Shown: piece after piece, positions 1-7,321 of the stretch
Numbering within the stretch: position 1 is the first letter of the stretch
Layout: every line of letters begins with the position of its first letter
Origin: DAXETY01 sp051155755
GTDB lineage: Bacteria; Desulfobacterota; Desulfobacteria; Desulfobacterales; SG8-13
Direction of reading: 5' to 3'
Length of the DNA: 18,762 bases
Assembly: GCA_051155755.1 (NCBI GenBank)
Contig: DAXETY010000012.1
Location: forward strand, 1-18,762
Made by a program: the position numbers and the translations under genes
Notes under the pieces: generated by a model
What the model saw: the letters and a program-made list of their open reading frames with translations, nothing else
The model's database searches: none
What the model was told of the DNA's origin: nothing

Positions 1-23
1 ATGATGACTCCTTGCCGTTACGC

Positions 24-51
24 TATGCTCTATGCCCTATGCTCTATGCCG
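24..51. repeat. Tandem array, four 7-bp units
   Basis: Four head-to-tail heptamers TATGCTC, TATGCCC, TATGCTC, TATGCCG. This is the outermost module of the repeat-filled stretch 1-393, which holds no convincing gene. A related but different heptamer array (CTATGAG type) ends the repeat region at 1431-1462. Confidence 0.85.
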
Positions 52-71
52 ACCATCCCGCAACCCGGACA

Positions 72-98
72 ACCAATCAGACCAATAGAACCAATGAA
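72..98. repeat. Tandem array, three 9-bp ACCAATNNN units
   Basis: Units ACCAATCAG, ACCAATAGA and ACCAATGAA follow without gaps. The same 9-bp motif recurs at 227-262, 334-360 and 8138-8164. The first six bases are fixed and the last three vary. Confidence 0.85.
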
Positions 99-101
99 AA
101 A

Positions 102-190
102 GCTCAAAGCTCAAAGCAAGGGCAACTGCCTAAACTTCAGAAACACAGTCCGTGGTCCGTTGTCCGTAGTCCGTTGTAAAAAAGCTTGAG
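102..190 (+). repeat. Dispersed composite repeat, copy A
   Basis: An 89-bp block that begins with GCTCAAA heptamers, continues through a non-tandem middle, then has four GTCCGTN heptamers at 148-175 and ends AAAGCTTGAG. The reverse complement of 1322-1409 matches it at about 89% by hand count (nine mismatches and one gap). The two copies therefore form an inverted pair around the TPR lipoprotein gene. I do not recognise it as a named repeat family. Confidence 0.85.
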
Positions 191-203
191 TAACCAACTC
201 GTA

Positions 204-262
204 AACCGCAACGCGCAAACCGAATAACCAATTAAACCAATGGAACCAATTGAACCAATCAA
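204..262. repeat. 7-bp AACCGCA-type units followed by four 9-bp ACCAATNNN units
   Basis: Positions 204-224 hold three degenerate heptamers (AACCGCA, ACGCGCA, AACCGAA). Positions 227-262 hold ACCAATTAA, ACCAATGGA, ACCAATTGA and ACCAATCAA. The same order, CGCAACGCGCAA-type heptamers and then ACCAAT nonamers, is seen at 8109-8164 and, decayed, on the minus strand at 1275-1318. Confidence 0.85.
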
Positions 263-302
263 ACCGGTTTTGCACCGTCTCGCCGACTCGCCGACTCGTC
301 GT
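261..302. repeat. 8-bp CTCGCCGA array with AAACCGGTTTTGC lead-in
   Basis: The 13-bp lead-in AAACCGGTTTTGC at 261-273 is followed by three octamers (CTCGCCGA twice, then CTCGTCGT) at 279-302. The identical 13-bp lead-in precedes a related octamer array at 8022-8066, so the two are copies of one module. Confidence 0.8.
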
Positions 303-333
303 TTCAAATTGGAAAGTACCCGACACGCCTTTA

Positions 334-360
334 ACCAATTAGACCAATTAAACCAATGGA
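334..360. repeat. Tandem array, three 9-bp ACCAATNNN units
   Basis: Units ACCAATTAG, ACCAATTAA and ACCAATGGA, with a decayed fourth (ACCGATTTT) at 361-369. The array lies about 25-35 bp beyond the stop codon of the TPR lipoprotein gene, which is read on the minus strand. Confidence 0.8.
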
Positions 361-393
361 ACCGATTTTACCGCGCAACCCGCGCCCCGCAAA

Positions 394-1224
394 TCACTCG
401 CCGCCCACCGCCGGCTGTTTTTCATGCAGCATTTCCTGGCGCCGGATGATTTGCTGCAGGTGTTCCCGGGCGCCCTCGTAGTCCGGGTCGTTTTCAAGGA
501 GCCGGGCAAACTGGCGGCGTGCGTCTTCCAGGCGACCGGCCCGCTCGTAAAACAGTCCCAGGTATTCGCGAAATTCGGAGACTTCGGGTGCCAGCGCCAC
601 GGCGCGTTCAAGATAGGCCACACCTTCCTCGTATCGATGCTGCTCCAGCAGCGCCCGTCCGATCCCGAAATGAGCATCCGAACTGCCGGAATCCAGATCC
701 AGGGCCCTGCGGTAGGCATCTACGGCCTCCTGCGGCTGTCCGCGCCCCAGATAGGCTTCTCCCAGATTAATAAAGAGCTCGACGGTGCGGTATCCGGCGG
801 CCAAAGCGGCTTCGTAGTAATGGATCTCGCTGTCGATTTCCCCGAGCCGGCCGTGGGCATATCCGGTGTAGTAGAGCGCACGGCCGTTGTCCGGCTCGGT
901 TTCGAGCAATTGCTGATAGACGCGGATGCCGGTTTCAAAGTCGCCCGCCTGCATGGCGTCCAAAGCCTTCCGCTCCAGTGCCGATGCTTTGCCTTGTAGA
1001 CCTTGAGCCGGGTCGCCTCCGTCTGAACGCGGATCGGTGCCCGCACAGCCGGCCAATACCAGCAGCAGCAGGATCAAACCTGTCCGGACAACACGCAGAT
1101 AGCGTCCGACCCAAAACGAGGAATTTGTTTTTTCAGATTCGTCTTTGCGGTGATTCCGGCGAAAGCCGCAAGCAGAAAAAGGCGACGAAGGTGTTGTGTT
1201 TTTTATTTCAGGCACTTCAGGCAT
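394..1224 (-). CDS. TPR-repeat lipoprotein, function unknown
   Basis: A 276-residue protein with a hydrophobic stretch at about residues 47-59 that ends in a lipobox LAGC (Cys60). This points to export, lipid attachment and a place at the periplasmic face of a membrane. From about residue 80 to 265 there are roughly five tetratricopeptide repeats (motifs such as AGDFETGIRVYQQLLETEPD and YLGRGQPQEAVDAYRRALDL), a scaffold for protein-protein contacts; the partner cannot be inferred. The only in-frame ATG is at 1224. It leaves an unusual 47-residue polar segment before the signal sequence and lies inside a 7-bp repeat array, with AAAGGAAA just upstream acting as a possible ribosome binding site. 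A non-ATG internal start is possible, but no GTG or TTG sits in a good place. Both flanks carry inverted copies of one composite repeat. Confidence is high for a real TPR lipoprotein and low for its exact start. Confidence 0.82.
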   Translation of the reverse strand: MPEVPEIKNTTPSSPFSACGFRRNHRKDESEKTNSSFWVGRYLRVVRTGLILLLLVLAGCAGTDPRSDGGDPAQGLQGKASALERKALDAMQAGDFETGIRVYQQLLETEPDNGRALYYTGYAHGRLGEIDSEIHYYEAALAAGYRTVELFINLGEAYLGRGQPQEAVDAYRRALDLDSGSSDAHFGIGRALLEQHRYEEGVAYLERAVALAPEVSEFREYLGLFYERAGRLEDARRQFARLLENDPDYEGAREHLQQIIRRQEMLHEKQPAVGGE

Positions 1225-1262
1225 TTTCCTTTGGCTTTGAGTTCTGCGACTTCAGCTTTGAG
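1207..1262. repeat. Degenerate 7-bp array overlapping the TPR gene start
   Basis: Read in steps of seven on the plus strand, the units are TTCAGGC, ACTTCAG, GCATTTT, CCTTTGG, CTTTGAG, TTCTGCG, ACTTCAG and CTTTGAG. The family is the same as at 1395-1422. The array contains the ATG and the putative ribosome binding site of the TPR lipoprotein gene. Confidence 0.6.
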
Positions 1263-1290
1263 CTTTTTCACGGGTTTGATTGGTTGTTGG

Positions 1291-1318
1291 GCTTGCGGGT
1301 TGCGGGTGCGCGTTGCGG
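1291..1318. repeat. GC-rich 7-bp array (GGTTGCG type)
   Basis: Units GCTTGCG, GGTTGCG, GGTGCGC and GTTGCGG. On the minus strand this is the CCGCAAC/CGCGCAA module seen at 204-224 and 8109-8136. A decayed ACCAAT nonamer stretch lies next to it at about 1275-1290. Confidence 0.7.
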
Positions 1319-1321
1319 TTC

Positions 1322-1409
1322 CCCAAGCTTTTTGCAACGGACTACGGACAACGGACCACTGACAGTGTTTCTGAAACTTATGCATTTGCCCTTGCTTTCA
1401 GCTTTGAGC
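1322..1409 (-). repeat. Dispersed composite repeat, copy B (inverted relative to copy A)
   Basis: An 88-bp block whose reverse complement aligns to 102-190 with about 89% identity by hand count. It includes four heptamers (AACGGAC, TACGGAC, AACGGAC, CACTGAC) at 1336-1363 and CTTTGAG/CTTTCAG heptamers that extend to 1422. It fills most of the gap between the primase-helicase stop and the TPR gene start. Confidence 0.85.
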
Positions 1410-1430
1410 CTTCAGCTTTGAGCGATTTTG

Positions 1431-1462
1431 CTATGAGCCATGAGCTATGAACTACGAGCTAT
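1431..1462. repeat. 7-bp CTATGAG array abutting a stop codon
   Basis: Units CTATGAG, CCATGAG, CTATGAA, CTACGAG and a partial CTAT. The array ends exactly one base before the minus-strand stop codon of the primase-helicase at 1463-1465. Confidence 0.8.
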
Positions 1463-3226
1463 CTAAGCTTCGGTAAATCCCCAATACGGATACTCCAGCC
1501 GATAGGTGGCGATCCGGCCGGGGCTGTTCTCACGGCTGGCCACCAGCCAAAGGCTGCTTTCTCGCTGGGAAGAAGAAATCGGGTCCACCGGATTCCAATC
1601 CGGCACCAGGATCATGGCGTTGTCGGCGCTGTATTCAATGTCTCCGGACTCTTTAAAGGCGCCCAGATCCGGTTTTTTTTCGTACTTGCCGCCTTCACCG
1701 CGGGAAAGCTCGGAAATCACGAAAAAAGAAACATTCTGTTCATCGCGGATCGCTTCCATGTGCCGCAACCAGGAGTCGATCCCGGTGCGTCGGTCGGAGA
1801 GGTCCTTGAACGGCAGCTTGTGAAGGCTGTCGACCACCACCACCGTGTAATCAAGCCGGGTTTCATGCTGCAGGAAGTCGATCTGCCGTCGCATGATGTC
1901 CGGATTCAGCCTCCGGTCGGTGACCACCCGAAAAAACTTCAGCATGTCCTTGAATTCGTTGTGGGTCTTTTTCAACTGCTTTGCCACCGCTTCCTCACGG
2001 AATTGTTTGCGAATCTGCTCCTCGCTCAGGCGGCTTAACCGACACAGGGTTCGATAGTATATTTTGTTGCGCCCGTTTTCAAAATCGAAATAGATCACCG
2101 GTGTCCGACGCCGGGCCATCTCGGTGGAAACCTGCATGTAGAAACAGGATTTGCCAGCCTTGGGCGGCCCGCCCATGATGTTGATACCGCGGATTCCGTT
2201 GAGCGCTTTGTCGAGTTTGTCAAAACCGGTGCTCGGCCCCGCCAGTTCCTTGCCCATGGTCTGCTCGACAAAACCGAAAAAACGCCGCTGTTCTTTTTCC
2301 GGAGAACTGAAAGGCGAAAAGGCTTTGGATTTCTGGATCATCGCGGCGACCGCGCCCCGAAATGCCGATCCTTTTTCCACGGCCATGTCGCACAGATTGT
2401 AATTGCGACTCGAATTCGGCGGCCACTGCAGGATTCGCACTTTGAAGCCGATGCGCATGGCCGTCTGTCGGGCGGCCATCAGCGATTCCGGAGAATTGTT
2501 GACCACCAGAAAAACGTACTGAACGGATTCCAGACGCTGGGCGTCGAGGTGTTCCAGATCGGTGGCAGCCGGAACGGCAACGCCCGGGTAGCCTAATTCT
2601 TTCAGCGTGAGCAGGTTGTTTTCGCCTTCGACGATGAAAAGGGCCCCGTCTTCGCAGCGCTCGATTTCCAGCATGTCGAAGATGCGAAATTCCGCGCCGA
2701 AAAAATTCTCGTCTCCCGTCCAGAAATTGTCTTCCGGACGACCGGGTAGCACACAGCGCGCTGAATAACAGTTACCGTCTTCCTGGAAATAGGGATACAC
2801 CAGGTAGCGACCGTTGTAGCCGATGCGCAGTTCGTCCACGACGGCCGGCGACACACCGAACTCCTGGAAAAAACCGTATTCGCTTTCCCCCATCAGAGAA
2901 GCGTTTTTGATGATGTCGGGCATCAAGTTTTTGATCGGATAGACGATGTCCCGAACGAAGGGGTCGCGATCCGGGTCGAAACCGGGAACGAGGCCGGGGT
3001 CAAGCCCCCTCTGCCGCCCGAAGTGGAGCGGAAAACCGCCCGGGCGACAGCGGTTCAGGCAGCGGTAATATCCGGTAAAAAAACTCTCCGGGTTCATGAC
3101 GGCCACGAGGGTGCCGGGGCTGTCTTCCCGGCAAAATGGACAGGGTGCCCGCAGGATGCCCTTTTCGATGCGCGCCTCGGGCAGATGGTCCAGGTAAAAT
3201 CGTTTGATCCGGTCGATGGTTTCCAT
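1463..3226 (-). CDS. CHC2-type zinc / degenerate TOPRIM / RecA-fold primase-helicase-like protein
   Basis: 587 residues with the layout of T7 gp4 or Twinkle-like primase-helicases. An N-terminal zinc-binding module has Cys29, Cys32, Cys56 and Cys60. A TOPRIM-like domain spans about 190-270, with FIVEGE at 197-202. A RecA/DnaB-type ATPase domain starts at about 320, with Walker A GGPPKAGKS at 352-360, Walker B VVVVDS at 462-467 and a following FFVISELSRG strand. The TOPRIM glutamate (E200) is kept, but the usual acidic positions read N204 and N243/N244, so primer synthesis is doubtful while ATPase activity looks intact. It probably acts on DNA as a helicase or loader; that is inference. The gene stands alone between repeat region 1207-1462 and its own strong promoter. 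The start codon has a weak, distant GAGG. It could be a phage-derived gene that is now chromosomal. Confidence 0.8.
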   Translation of the reverse strand: METIDRIKRFYLDHLPEARIEKGILRAPCPFCREDSPGTLVAVMNPESFFTGYYRCLNRCRPGGFPLHFGRQRGLDPGLVPGFDPDRDPFVRDIVYPIKNLMPDIIKNASLMGESEYGFFQEFGVSPAVVDELRIGYNGRYLVYPYFQEDGNCYSARCVLPGRPEDNFWTGDENFFGAEFRIFDMLEIERCEDGALFIVEGENNLLTLKELGYPGVAVPAATDLEHLDAQRLESVQYVFLVVNNSPESLMAARQTAMRIGFKVRILQWPPNSSRNYNLCDMAVEKGSAFRGAVAAMIQKSKAFSPFSSPEKEQRRFFGFVEQTMGKELAGPSTGFDKLDKALNGIRGINIMGGPPKAGKSCFYMQVSTEMARRRTPVIYFDFENGRNKIYYRTLCRLSRLSEEQIRKQFREEAVAKQLKKTHNEFKDMLKFFRVVTDRRLNPDIMRRQIDFLQHETRLDYTVVVVDSLHKLPFKDLSDRRTGIDSWLRHMEAIRDEQNVSFFVISELSRGEGGKYEKKPDLGAFKESGDIEYSADNAMILVPDWNPVDPISSSQRESSLWLVASRENSPGRIATYRLEYPYWGFTEA

Positions 3227-3269
3227 TCCGCGCTCGGTTACCTCATAAAATTTATATCGAAATCAATAT

Positions 3270-3298
3270 ATTATAGAATATAACCGCGCGGGTGTCAA
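3270..3298 (-). promoter_or_regulatory. Consensus sigma70 promoter for the primase-helicase gene
   Basis: Read on the minus strand, TTGACA (3298-3293) is separated by exactly 17 nt from TATAAT (3275-3270), a full match to both hexamers. Transcription would start near 3263, leaving a leader of about 37 nt before the ATG at 3226. The surrounding 3240-3285 is markedly AT-rich. Confidence 0.8.
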
Positions 3299-3547
3299 TC
3301 TGCATATAGGGGAACGGAATACCGTGGTATCGAAGAGATTGGGTGCGGGGGATTTGAGGGACAGGGAACCGAAAGAAGCGGTCAAAAAAAGTGACAACTC
3401 AACGTAAGTCACTTAAGAGCCGATCACACCGCCAAGCGGTGACCAAATATGAAAGGTCCTTACAAAAATCGCTGCCGTTCTCGCGAGGCGGGGCCTCGAG
3501 ATCAATGATATTTATCGATTCTCGCAAGGCTTGCTTACAAACCTTGA
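3299..3547. other. Intergenic stretch between alaS end and the primase-helicase promoter
   Basis: No convincing gene in either strand. Seen here: a short inverted repeat CGAGGC/GCCTCG at 3484-3498, an inverted repeat CACCGC/GCGGTG near 3427-3441, and the weak terminator-like hairpin at 3384-3414. None of the 7/8/9-bp arrays found in the other gaps is present. Confidence 0.6.
3384..3414 (-). terminator. Possible intrinsic terminator after alaS
   Basis: On the minus strand AAGTGAC pairs with GTCACTT (7-bp stem, 12-nt loop) and is followed by a run of seven T residues. It lies about 134 nt past the alaS stop. The AT-rich stem and long loop make it a weak candidate. Confidence 0.4.
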
Positions 3548-6175
3548 CTAGGCATGCGCTAGGATCTCATACACCCGCTCCAGGGCCTGCTCCAGATTTT
3601 CCGGCTGCGGGCCTCCGGCCTGGGCCATGTCGGGTCGACCGCCGCCTCTCCCACCGACAACGGCTGCCAGATCCTTGACGATGTTGCCGGCGTGGAAACG
3701 ATCCACCAGGTCTTTGGTAACCACGGCAATCAACATGGCCTTGCCTTCGGCGACGGCCCCCAGCACAACGACACCGGAGCCGATTTTATTTTTGAACTGG
3801 TCGGCCAGATCACGCAATGCCGCCGGCGTGCCCACCGACACCCGCTTGGCCAGCACTTTCACGCCGTCAACGGTCTCGATGCGCTCTTCGGCGTCGGAAG
3901 CCGAAAGCACCGCGATTTTGGCTTTCAGCCGTTCCACTTCCTTTTCCAGGGTCTTGTGATCGGCCATCAATTTTTCCACCCGGGCCGGCACCGTTTCGGG
4001 GCGATCCTTCACCAGGTGGGCGGCTTGCTGCAGGAGACGGGTGGCTTGCTGGGTATATTCCAGGGCGGCCTGGCCGGTGAGCGCTTCGATGCGCCGTACG
4101 CCCGAAGCCGCGCTGGATTCGGAAACGATTTTAAACAGCCCGATCTCCCCGGTGCGCTGCACATGGGTGCCGCCGCAAAGTTCCTTGCTGAAGTCCGACA
4201 TCGACACCACCCGCACGCGATCGCCGTATTTTTCTTCGAACAGCGCGGTCGCACCGGACTGAAAGGCCTGCTCGGCTTCCATTTCAGCCGTCTGCATCGG
4301 CATATCGGCCCGAATTTTTTCATTCACCAGCGCTTCGATCCGATCCAGGGTTTCCGGATCGATTTGAGAAAAATGGCTGAAATCGAAGCGCATGCGGTCC
4401 GGTGCCACCAGCGAACCGGCCTGTTTGACGTGATCGCCGAGCACATCGCGCAACACGGCATGCAGAATGTGGGTGGCGGTGTGGTTGCGCTGGGTGGCGC
4501 TGCGTTTTTCACTGTCCACAATGAGCTGCACGGTCTGCCCTTTTTGAATCCGTCCGGAGCGCACCGTGCCTTTGTGAATGGTCAGACCGGTGGGATCTTT
4601 GATCGTGTCGGTCACCTCCAGGTCGAGATCGTCGGCGGTAATGCGGCCCCGGTCGCCCACCTGCCCGCCGGCTTCTCCGTAAAACGGCGTCTGCTCGGTG
4701 ACGACCTCAACGCTGCTGCCCTTGCCGGCGAAATCCACTTCGCTGCCGTCCTGCACCAGCAGCAGCACACTGGACTCGCACTGCAGCTGCATGTGACCCA
4801 GAAATTCCGATTGAACGCCCTTGGAGGTGAGCTTTCGATAGGCATCGCTGATGCCCGCAAACGAAATTTTGGACCGCGAGCGCGAGCGCTGGTCGGCCAT
4901 AGCCCGGTCGAAACCTTCCATGTCCAGCGCGATTTCCTCTTCACGCACGGTGTCGCGGACAATGTCCACCGGAAATCCGTAGGTGTCGTAGAGCTTGAAA
5001 ATCACCGCTCCGGGAACTTCGGTTTTTCCGGCGGCTTTCAGGTTTGCCAGCGTATCGCCAAGCAGCTTCAATCCGGTGTCGAGCGTTTCGCCGAACCGAA
5101 GCTCTTCATTTTTGATTACGTTGGTAATGAACGAACGGGCTTCTGTCAGCTCCGGATACGCCGGCTTCATCACGTCGAAGACCACCTCGGCGGTGCGGTG
5201 CAAAAACGGTTCATTCATTCCGATATTGCGTCCATAGCGGATGGCCCGGCGCATGATGCGCCGCAGCACATAGCCGCGGCCCTCATTGGAAGGAAAAACA
5301 CCGTCGCCGATCAGAAAAGCCGCCGCGCGACTGTGATCGGCAATTACCTTCATGGCCACATCGTCGCTTTCGGAGGCACCGTAGGGACGCTGGGAGATTT
5401 CCTCGGTCCTGGCGATGATCGGACGAATCAGGTCGATATCGAAATTGGTCGGAACGTCCTGGAGAATCGACACCATCCGTTCCAATCCCAGACCGGTGTC
5501 GATGCTGGGCTTCGGCAGCGGGGTCATTTTCCCGCTATCGTCGCGGTTGAACTGCATGAACACCAGGTTCCATATCTCCAGCCAGCGGTCGCAGTCACAG
5601 CCCACCGCACAGTCCGGGCGCCCGCAGCCATAGGCCTGGCCGCGATCGAGGTGGATTTCACTGCACGGTCCGCAGGGGCCGGTATCCCCCATGGCCCAGA
5701 AATTGTCTTCCTCGCCGAAGCGCAGGATCTTTTCCTCCGGCACGCCGATGTTGCGATGCCAGATCTGATGCGCCTCGTCGTCATCGAGGTAGATCGACAC
5801 CCACAGCCGGTCTTCGGGCAGCCCGTAGCCGTTGGTCAGCAAATCCCAGCCGTACTCGATCGCTTTCTCCTTGAAATAGTCCCCGAACGAAAAATTGCCC
5901 AGCATTTCGAAAAACGTGTGATGGCGGGCGGTGTAGCCGACATTTTCCAGGTCGTTGTGCTTGCCGCCGGCCCGCACGCATTTCTGGGAGGTGGTGGCCC
6001 GATTGTAACCGCGGCTTTCTTCCCCCAGAAACAGTCGTTTGAACTGCACCATACCGGCATTGGTAAACAGCAACGTGGGATCGTCCTGGGGAACCAGAGA
6101 AGAGCTGCGCACCACTTCGTGACCGTGATGTTTGAAATAATCCAAAAATTTTTTGCGAACGTCGTTGCCTGTCAT
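3548..6175 (-). CDS. alaS: Alanine-tRNA ligase
   Basis: 875 residues, the usual bacterial length. AlaRS charges tRNA-Ala in the cytoplasm and edits Ser/Gly-tRNA-Ala. The class II catalytic core is at the N-terminus (e.g. LLFTNAGMVQFK, about 35-46). The editing-site zinc ligands HTATH (His565, His569) and CGGTH (Cys667, His671) are present, and the C-terminal domain keeps GGRGGGRPDMAQAGG at about 841-855. I chose the ATG at 6175 over 6193 because GGAGA lies seven bases ahead of it and the protein then begins MTGNDVRKKF, in keeping with AlaRS N-termini. The gene follows recA by 39 bp on the same strand, so the two are likely cotranscribed. The recA-alaS linkage is well known, but no recX lies between them here. 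Confidence 0.98.
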   Translation of the reverse strand: MTGNDVRKKFLDYFKHHGHEVVRSSSLVPQDDPTLLFTNAGMVQFKRLFLGEESRGYNRATTSQKCVRAGGKHNDLENVGYTARHHTFFEMLGNFSFGDYFKEKAIEYGWDLLTNGYGLPEDRLWVSIYLDDDEAHQIWHRNIGVPEEKILRFGEEDNFWAMGDTGPCGPCSEIHLDRGQAYGCGRPDCAVGCDCDRWLEIWNLVFMQFNRDDSGKMTPLPKPSIDTGLGLERMVSILQDVPTNFDIDLIRPIIARTEEISQRPYGASESDDVAMKVIADHSRAAAFLIGDGVFPSNEGRGYVLRRIMRRAIRYGRNIGMNEPFLHRTAEVVFDVMKPAYPELTEARSFITNVIKNEELRFGETLDTGLKLLGDTLANLKAAGKTEVPGAVIFKLYDTYGFPVDIVRDTVREEEIALDMEGFDRAMADQRSRSRSKISFAGISDAYRKLTSKGVQSEFLGHMQLQCESSVLLLVQDGSEVDFAGKGSSVEVVTEQTPFYGEAGGQVGDRGRITADDLDLEVTDTIKDPTGLTIHKGTVRSGRIQKGQTVQLIVDSEKRSATQRNHTATHILHAVLRDVLGDHVKQAGSLVAPDRMRFDFSHFSQIDPETLDRIEALVNEKIRADMPMQTAEMEAEQAFQSGATALFEEKYGDRVRVVSMSDFSKELCGGTHVQRTGEIGLFKIVSESSAASGVRRIEALTGQAALEYTQQATRLLQQAAHLVKDRPETVPARVEKLMADHKTLEKEVERLKAKIAVLSASDAEERIETVDGVKVLAKRVSVGTPAALRDLADQFKNKIGSGVVVLGAVAEGKAMLIAVVTKDLVDRFHAGNIVKDLAAVVGGRGGGRPDMAQAGGPQPENLEQALERVYEILAHA

Positions 6176-6214
6176 CGTCGTTTCTCCGTGCATCCGGCGG
6201 TGTCGGAAGGATCG

Positions 6215-7252
6215 TTACCCGGAGCTTTCCGCGGCGGTCTCCGGTTCGGCTTCTTTTTCTTCCAGTCCCAGGGATTGGCGCACCTTGGCGAGCGCATTGG
6301 CCTGGATGTCCGGATTTTCCACCAGAAACCGTTTTACGTTTTCACGTCCCTGGCCGATGCGTTCGCCTTCGAAGGAATACCAGGAACCGGATTTATCAAT
6401 AACCCCTGCCAACACCCCCATGTCAAGCAGATCCCCGGTTCGGGAAATTCCTTCTCCGTAGCTGATGTCGAACTCGGCCTCCTTGAAAGGCGGTGCCATC
6501 TTGTTTTTCACCACCCGCACCCGGGTGCGGTTGCCGGTGACTTCCTGGCCTTCTTTGATGGCCCCGATCCGGCGAATGTCCAGGCGCACCGATGCGTAGA
6601 ACTTAAGGGCGTTGCCGCCGGTGGTGGTTTCAGGATTGCCGAACATCACGCCGATTTTCATGCGAATCTGATTGATGAAAATCAGACAGGTTCTCGTTTT
6701 GCCGATCGTGCCGGTCAATTTGCGCAGTGCCTGGGACATCAACCGCGCCTGAAGCCCCATGTGGGCATCACCCATTTCGCCCTCGATTTCCGCCCGCGGA
6801 ACCAGGGCGGCGACCGAATCGATGACCAGCACGTCGATGGCGCCGCTGCGCACCAGCATGTCGGCAATCTCCAGGGCCTGCTCTCCGGTGTCGGGTTGCG
6901 AAACCAGCAGTTCATCGGTATTGATGCCCAGTTTGCGGGCATAGGCCGTATCCAGGGCATGCTCGGCATCTACGAAAGCGGCGATACCGCCCTGCTTCTG
7001 GGCCTCGGCCACCGCGTGCAGGGCCAATGTCGTTTTGCCGGAAGATTCGGGACCGTAAATCTCGACCACCCGCCCGCGGGGCAGGCCGCCGATGCCCAGC
7101 GCGATGTCCAGGGCCAACGATCCGGTTGGAATCACCGGAACTTTGATGACGGGACTGTCGCCGAGTTTCATGATCGAACCTTTTCCGAACTGCCGCTCGA
7201 TCTGGCTCATCGCCGTTTGTATGGCTCGTTCCTTGTCCGGAGTGGTGCTCAT
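6215..7252 (-). CDS. recA: Recombinase RecA
   Basis: 345 residues. RecA forms ATP-dependent filaments on single-stranded DNA, catalyses strand exchange and triggers LexA self-cleavage. Walker A GPESSGKTT is at 67-75, Walker B VLVIDS ends at residue 146, and the L2 region around FGNPETTTGG is intact. The C-terminus is rich in Glu, as in most RecA proteins. The start at 7252 is supported by GGAAAGG just upstream. Its position after thpR and before alaS suggests one transcript. I searched the 69-bp gap upstream and the thpR leader for a CTGT-N8-ACAG LexA box and for a GAAC/GTTC-type box and found neither, so SOS control is not visible from this sequence. Confidence 0.99.
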   Translation of the reverse strand: MSTTPDKERAIQTAMSQIERQFGKGSIMKLGDSPVIKVPVIPTGSLALDIALGIGGLPRGRVVEIYGPESSGKTTLALHAVAEAQKQGGIAAFVDAEHALDTAYARKLGINTDELLVSQPDTGEQALEIADMLVRSGAIDVLVIDSVAALVPRAEIEGEMGDAHMGLQARLMSQALRKLTGTIGKTRTCLIFINQIRMKIGVMFGNPETTTGGNALKFYASVRLDIRRIGAIKEGQEVTGNRTRVRVVKNKMAPPFKEAEFDISYGEGISRTGDLLDMGVLAGVIDKSGSWYSFEGERIGQGRENVKRFLVENPDIQANALAKVRQSLGLEEKEAEPETAAESSG

Positions 7253-7321
7253 TTTACCTTTCCTCTCTAATCGAAATCGAAATGGTTCGCCTCAAATTTT
7301 CAAAAGCCGTTGTTTTGCTTT

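Noticed and set aside
1..449. Small open frames in the repeat region (1-189, 111-338, 240-449)
   Set aside because: Their peptides are translations of 7-, 8- and 9-bp arrays (periodic Asn-Trp-Phe or Pro-Ile-Glu patterns), not proteins.
3692..7270. A 1192-codon open frame on the plus strand
   Set aside because: It is the antisense of alaS and recA, both unmistakable. The product has no family resemblance, and long antisense frames are common in GC-rich genes.
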